A DNA stretch of 64,000 nucleotides from Blastomyces gilchristii SLH14081 (taxonomy: Eukaryota; Ascomycota; Eurotiomycetes; Onygenales; Ajellomycetaceae), in NCBI RefSeq assembly GCF_000003855.2, contig NW_003101678.1, forward strand, positions 1,226,900 to 1,290,899, in the 5' to 3' direction. Positions 59,006 through 64,000 of this stretch are shown one piece after another. The notes beneath the pieces are model-generated. The model had not been told where the DNA came from and did no database searches. It saw only the letters and a program-made list of their open reading frames with translations. The stretch's first letter is position 1. Every line of letters begins with the position of its first letter. Both the position numbers and the translations under genes were made by a program.

Positions 59006-59549
59006 TATCACACTCTTAGCTGTGTCAAGACCTTATTACAGTTTCACATAGCTTATCACTTTCTTGTGAATGATTTCATTCATCTTACAGACTATTTAAA
59101 CCAGTTTTCAATCACTCTATACCATCATTCAGATATATTATAAAAAGATCTGATTGATGAATATAAGAACCTCACTTCTATATGAGATCAGCAGATTACT
59201 CTTTCATAGTAGTGAGACACTGCTGAGGTATCGCTCTGGCTATTCTCACTCATGAAATGAGAGAAGAGTATCTGCTCATTGTCTATATAGAATAGCTAGA
59301 TACTGGCTTCTCATTAAAGAAGTCAGTGATTTGTTTTTCTTCTACTGAAATATATATAAGAGTTACTGCATTTCTCATACAATTTTCTTAGTATACTAAG
59401 TATCATATCTGTTATATTCTCGCAATAACCCTGTAGCTCATGAGCTTACTATTCAAGCAAGATAGTCAAGCTCACTCATACAGCTTCTCAAACAACTATC
59501 TCTACATGACGCCGCTGACTAGTCACTGCTTCGGTTCCGTCACGTTACA
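59006..59549 (+). repeat. gypsy 3' LTR
   Basis: Starts TATCACACTCTTAGCT (mutated form of the 5' LTR start) and ends GGTTCCGTCACGTTACA with its outer edge intact. TSD ATCTG follows. The TG start has become TA by a G-to-A change. Confidence 0.92.
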
Positions 59550-60804
59550 ATCTGACTATTTCTAAGTCTTCTTAAAGCAGCTTGACTATCAGAGAATATT
59601 CATATCTCTTTCAAACTATTTTCTGTTTTATAAGATTTTATTTTAATAAGTTTGAAAACTTTCACTATTATAAATAGTTCAGCATCAAAGACTTCAGATT
59701 CACAGCCTAAATTTCAGAAATCTGAGATAAGATTGATATTATCTTCAGTATAAGCAATGTCTGTGTCTAAGCTATTCAATTTCTCATTTTTTGAGTCATC
59801 TGAATAAATCAGAATAGAGTCTTTTATATTAATTGTAGAGATTCTCTTCAAATACTGTTCATATTCTCTCTCTTTAGATAGTTCACTTATTTACAAGTCT
59901 ATAACAGATTCAAGCTTTTCTCTTCAGAGAGATATCTTCTCATGATCAATTTTTTCAATATTTAATGAAGAAAATTGATTTTTAATCAGTGAGTATAGTT
60001 TGTATAGTTGAGAGAACATTTTCTTTGAAGAATTATTTTAATTTCAATCAAGAAATCTATTTCAATTCAGTTCATTTCCTGAGTTAATTAATGAAAATGA
60101 AGAAGAGACTATTTCTCTGATTATATGATTTGAGCTTATCTTCATAACTCTCAGAGTATAGTTTATACAGACCTTTTCAAATCTAATAGCAGAAGAGAGA
60201 ATTGAAGCTTCAATTTTCATTGCTTTAATAGAAGATGATTTGAATACTCTCAGAATTCTTCTCAAAGCTCTGTTTTACAGACTTTGAAAGAGTTCAGTGA
60301 AATTTCCTTGATTATTTCATCAAACTTGAACTTCATAATCAGCTACTGAGATAATACAAGCTATATATAACTGTCTTATAGCCTGGAAGAATAGACTTCT
60401 CTCTGTATTTAATAGTCTGATTATGCTATTTAATAGTCTTTCTGCCTTGATAGTTCTTTGTTAAATATAATATTGAAAATTCAACTTAGAGCTTAATCAT
60501 ACTTCTAATTATTTAATATTCAAACTAGGTTTAATCTCTTTATTTAAAAGAGTTAGGTATAGTTCTTTCTCATTGAATCTAGAAAAGAAATGAATTAACT
60601 CAGTTTCATTCATATTAAATTGAATTTGATTGATATCTGCTGTAACAAAGACTTTCTTTACTGCTTTTTCAATAACTTCTAAATTCTCTTTCATTGTTTT
60701 TGAACTGTAGACTAGATCAATATCATTCACATAACTTGAAGATCTCACTATTTTCATGTCTCTATTCTTGAATAGATATGCAGTGTATATTGCAAATAAA
60801 ATGA
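59550..60804 (-). pseudogene. LINE L6 ORF2, RT and RNase H part
   Basis: Continuation of L6 beyond the gypsy. From the right: FAIYTAYLFKNRDM, SSYVNDIDLVYS (YVDD changed to YVND), then the RALRRILRVFKSSS region and RNase H up to the gypsy edge. It starts abruptly at 60804 beside a plus-strand LINE fragment. Confidence 0.82.
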
Positions 60805-60805
60805 G

Positions 60806-62012
60806 TTCTGTAAAACAGAGCTTTGAGAAGAATTCTGAGAGCATTTAAATCATCTTCTATTAAAGCAATAGAAATTGAAGCTTCAATTTCACCTTCTACT
60901 ATTCAATTTGAAAAGGCCTGTATAAACTATGCTCTGAGAGTTATAAAGATAAGCTCAAATCATATAATCAGAGAAAGAGTCTCTTCTTCATTTTCATTAA
61001 TTAACTCAGGAAATGAACTGAATTGAAATAGATTTCTTGATTGAAATGAGAATAATACTTCAAAGAAAATGCTCTCTCAACTGTATAGACTATATTCACT
61101 GATTAAAAATCAATTTTCTTCATTAAATGTTGAGAAAATTGATCATGAGAAGATATCTCTCTGATGAGATAAGCTGAAATCTCTCATAGACTTATAAATA
61201 AGTGAACTATCTAAAGAGAGAGAATATGAATAATATTTGAAGAAGATCTCTACAATCAATCTAAAAGACTCTATTCTGGTTTACTCAGATGATTTAAAAA
61301 ATGAGAGTTTGAACAGATTAGATGCAGACACTGCTTATACTGAAGATAATATTAATTTCATCTCAGATTTCTGAAATTTGAGCTGTGAATCTGAAGTCTT
61401 TGATACTGAACTATTTACAATAGTAAAAGCTTTCAAACTTATTAAGATAAAATCTTATAAAAGAGAAAATAGCTTGAAAGAGATATGAATATTCTCTGAT
61501 AGTCAAACTACTTTAAAAAGACTTAAAAATAGTCAGATTTATAATAATCAAATGAATCTTGAACTGATTTTAAATTCTGTTATAAAGATTTAAAAGAGAA
61601 GAATATTAAAACTGATAATTCATCTGCACTGAGTTTCTGCTTATATGAATATTCATAACAATGAATTGGCTGATTCAGCAGTAAAAAAGAGTTCAGAATT
61701 AAGCAGATCTATTTAAAAAACAGTGTTCTAATCTTTTATAAAGAGAAAGATAAAAGAATCTTATTTAAACAAGTGAAATAAAAGCTGACAGAAATAAAAG
61801 AAGAGTATACATTATTCAAGATTTGAGATAAAACCTAAGTGAAAATCTTGTTCAATTAAATATAAAAAGAAAATATTCTCATCTATAATTCAGCTGAAAC
61901 TAGAACATAATTATTTCAAATCTTATATACAAAGATTTGATGATAGATTTAATTTAACAGAATACTCATTTTACAATGTAAATAAAAATCCTGAGTATAT
62001 TGTAATGTATTA
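60806..62012 (+). pseudogene. LINE L7, ORF2 fragment (after RT to CCHC)
   Basis: Begins at the RALRRILRAFKSSS segment, goes through RNase H (FSDSQTTLKRLK, an SDSQAALKRLR relative) and ends in a decayed CCHC (YSFYNVNKNPEYIV). It shares sequence details with L0, such as AAAGAGAGAGAATATG and AGAAGATCTCTAC, suggesting a common sublineage. Cut at 62012 by a gypsy LTR; the last five bases ATTAT may be its TSD. It may be the 3' part of LINE L4. Confidence 0.8.
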
Positions 62013-62370
62013 TGTGACGGGCTGCGCCTGATCAATCATATAGACTACTTCATTACACTTCATAGATTCCGCTGGAAGCTCCGATTCTCGGCCATTCTTG
62101 ATCACTGATCCTCAGCCGCCACGAACGCGTATAAATTCTCCCGCCCCGAAGCTCCACTGTGTACACCACCACATACACATATAAATATTCACTTCAATCA
62201 CTGATTCTCACACTTTCTCTTTCTTTTCCTTCTTTAACATTTTTCACTTTGTTATATAAGATCTATATATTATATCAATCTAATCAGTATAGGCCTCTTA
62301 CACTTGAAAAACATTTATTATCTTCTTATTAGAAAGAATTACTCATCAAGATATCTGAATGTGTAACAAC
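62013..62370 (+). repeat. Putative 5' LTR of second gypsy element
   Basis: A TATAAATTCTCCCGCCC segment near 62130 could be a TATA region. A possible LTR end is the TGTAACA near 62365, but with only one LTR in the window this boundary is a guess. The stretch from here to about 62780 shows no gene. Confidence 0.45.
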
Positions 62371-62789
62371 ATGTAAGAAATAAGAGAAATAAATAAATAG
62401 TTAAGCAGACACTGAGTTCTTAAATAGAAGCTTGCTTGTCAGTTACTCTGACTCTGCAATAAGATCTTATAAATAATAAAGAATATCAGTGAAAGATCTG
62501 AGAGTTCTGACACTCTAAACATATAAGATATTTATACAATTACACTTCTTCAGATTTCACAGATATTATATATCTGATAAACAATATAATCATATCTAAC
62601 AATAATATAAGAGAATTCTCAAATGCAGGTATAGATACAATATCACAGTGACTCTGAGCAATGTTAAAATTACAACAATAATAAATAGCTGACATGCATG
62701 CTACTCAACAACTTCAATATAAGAAAATTCAATAATTAACTTAATAAGAAACTCATATAATTTCAACATCAACAGAATTAAATACAATA

Positions 62790-63780
62790 CAAGTACTGAA
62801 AGAATGCTTAGATACTTCTGTATATTTCAATACTTCTGATCTCACTCTCTACTCATCATGAAGATTGAAAATGCTCATGAAACTGAGTATAGATGAAGAT
62901 GTCATCAGTTCACTAATTAATTAAGATTCATATATTAATGAACAATTGAAGAATCATATGAAACAGAAATTTCATTCATAAATAAAAGCATGTGAATCAG
63001 GATTGCAAACATCTGATAATATTATCAAGCATCTTGATATTCTGTTTTAAGACACTGCCATGCAACAGAAAGTGTTAGATTGATTACAGAGTATTTAACA
63101 GAGAAATACTTCTCTCACAACATTTATCTCTGACTTCAACATCAAGATTCTAGAAGCAGATAATCAATCTTGAGAGAATTAAATGAAGATTAGCATACTC
63201 AAGAAGATATTAACTTTCAAACTCTTATAGACTCTTATAAGTATAAATAAAGACTTAACTTATAAAGACTTCTGCATACAACTCTGAACATTGAATGATT
63301 ATCTTATCAAGCTTAAGAGTATACAGAATAGTAATAGAAGATATTACATCTCAGTTACTTATACATCTGTACTGAAGAATAACAATAATGATACAGATGC
63401 TATGAACTGAGTAGACTCAAATGTCTATATATAAGCAAGAGTCTCTGTTATTTGAACAGGCTTCTGAGTTTCTGAAATCAGTTCTGAAGAAGTCATCAAC
63501 TAATATCAATATGAAGTGTGCATTAACTTAACTAATCAGAACATATCACTTTTAACTACTGATTAATCTATGTACCTTCTCACTTAAGAGAAAGATCAGT
63601 ATCTTCTCACTCAAAGAATAAATCAGTGTCTGTCTGCATCAATCACATTGCAGTGAAGAAAGATTTAGAAGATAACTATGAGAATATCTTAATAAAACAG
63701 GAAAAAGATTAGCTTCTGTTCAAATTTACAAACAGAAGCTTGAAGAGATCAGACAATAACAATTTGAAGAAAAGATGACA
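62790..63780 (+). pseudogene. Second gypsy gag
   Basis: With TGA as former Trp it reads SVYFNTSDLTLYSSWRLK, KHLDILF, AMQQKVLDWLQSI, TTFISDFNIKIL and later DFCIQLWTLNDYL, the layout of a gypsy capsid (retrotransposon gag) domain. TAA and TAG codons break it repeatedly. Limits are approximate. Confidence 0.65.
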
Positions 63781-64000
63781 ATGAATGCAATTCTTATATC
63801 TACTGTGATGAATAACATGTATAATATAAAGATTATGATAGATAGCAGTCTATGCTACTATGCAATGATTAAATCTTCAGTTGTAAGATGTTATAATCTT
63901 CAGTGTATTCTCTTATTAAAACTCTGACTTCTCACAGAATTTAATGATTCAAAAGGCATTTGCATCTGTTACATGATAAAACTAAACATAGATATTAAAG
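63781..64000 (+). pseudogene. Second gypsy aspartic protease region, partial
   Basis: The frame with NIKIMIDSSLCYYAMIKSS and VVRCYNLQCI resembles the retropepsin region of fungal gypsy pol (hydrophobic-D-S-G type, Gly changed to Ser). It ends GICICYMIKLNIDI at the window edge. Confidence 0.6.

Larger units (their letters stand above)
44128..59549 (+). mobile_element. Ty3/gypsy chromovirus, complete, split by LINE L8
   Basis: 7.8 kb after removing L8. LTRs of 542 and 544 bp, TSD ATCTG (44123-44127 and 59550-59554). Gag, protease-link, RT, RNase H and integrase are before L8; the chromodomain is after it. RT before integrase and a C-terminal chromodomain define a chromovirus. Many TGA, TAA and TAG codons, and YLDD has become YLND. 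Confidence 0.93.
43074..60804 (-). mobile_element. LINE L6, 5'-truncated, split by a gypsy element
   Basis: The 3' tail is at 43074-43098 and the 3'UTR hairpin at about 43140-43163. ORF2 runs leftward from 60804 to the gypsy 3' edge (59550) and continues 44127-43453. Truncated within the RT at the FAIYTAYLF segment. Its right neighbour is a plus-strand LINE ORF2 fragment, not LINE L4, so I find no TSD. Confidence 0.8.
62013..64000 (+). mobile_element. Second gypsy LTR retrotransposon, 5' part
   Basis: Starts TGTGACGGGCTGCGCC inside LINE L7 and continues past the window. A GC-rich 5' edge of about 160 bp is followed by AT-rich sequence. Gag and a protease-like region are recognisable. The 3' LTR is outside the window, so the LTR end is not determined. 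Confidence 0.8.

Noticed and set aside
1..64000. Nuclear genetic code with TGA as Trp, or an inserted mitochondrial segment
   Set aside because: TAG and TAA also occur at Trp and Gln positions, conserved Gly and Pro codons are lost to the same kind of change (QGSP to QESS, catalytic Asp to Asn), and the encoded proteins are nuclear retrotransposon proteins. Mutation explains this better than recoding.

Overview
Organism and overall character. The window looks like repeat-packed, AT-rich heterochromatin from the nucleus of a filamentous ascomycete. I base this on the transposon families present: Tad1-type LINEs with CCHC ORF1 proteins and a C-terminal RNase H, a Fot1/pogo transposon, a chromodomain Ty3/gypsy element, a Ty1/copia element primed by half of a tRNA-Met, and a tRNA-derived SINE. 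Nearly all coding sequence carries dense C-to-T and G-to-A changes resembling repeat-induced point mutation (RIP). I see no host gene, structural tRNA gene, rRNA gene or CRISPR array; every long stretch can be assigned to a mobile element. There is one assembly gap of 102 N. No search was run: families are assigned from motifs read by eye, and boundaries from target-site duplications (TSDs).

Layout. The window is a set of nested insertions. (1) Positions 1-408 and 29624-29811 are one LINE remnant (L0), split by a complete Ty1/copia element at 409-29623. That copia (about 5.7 kb once cleaned) is itself split by LINE L1 (927-6631, carrying two SINEs), L2 (8336-15990, minus), L3 (16058-23663, plus), three copies of a 506-bp hAT-type MITE, and a 939-bp TA-flanked MITE inside its 3' LTR. 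(2) From 29812 a fifth LINE (L4) begins. Its 5'UTR holds a pogo/Fot1 transposon (30260-32583), a second 940-bp MITE (32593-33532), and a SINE that was in turn split by full-length LINE L5 (34713-42354, minus). (3) L4 ORF1 breaks at 43073, where LINE L6 (minus) starts. L6 is split by a chromovirus (44128-59549), which is split by full-length LINE L8 (49188-56793). (4) A LINE ORF2 fragment (L7, 60806-62012) is cut by the 5' LTR of a second gypsy element that runs off the right edge.

How the parts relate. The LINE is about 7.6 kb: a 1.65-kb 5'UTR with a GC-rich 5' edge, a 155-bp tandem unit, a hairpin and a short VNTR; ORF1 (about 544 codons); ORF2 (1320 codons; AP endonuclease, RT, RNase H, CCHC) whose ATG overlaps the ORF1 stop as ATGA; and a 3'UTR with a perfect 10-bp hairpin and an (AAT)n tail. 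The SINE has almost the same 3' end as the LINE, so it is probably moved by the LINE machinery. Everything visible is broken: Trp codons are mostly TGA, conserved Gly and Pro codons are changed, and catalytic Asp residues have become Asn.

Most interesting points: mutation is heavy inside elements but spares their outer edges; the mutation context is not the classical CpA pattern; all LINE copies share the same Trp-to-TGA positions; and two TA-target insertions sit at sites that are CA in sister copies.
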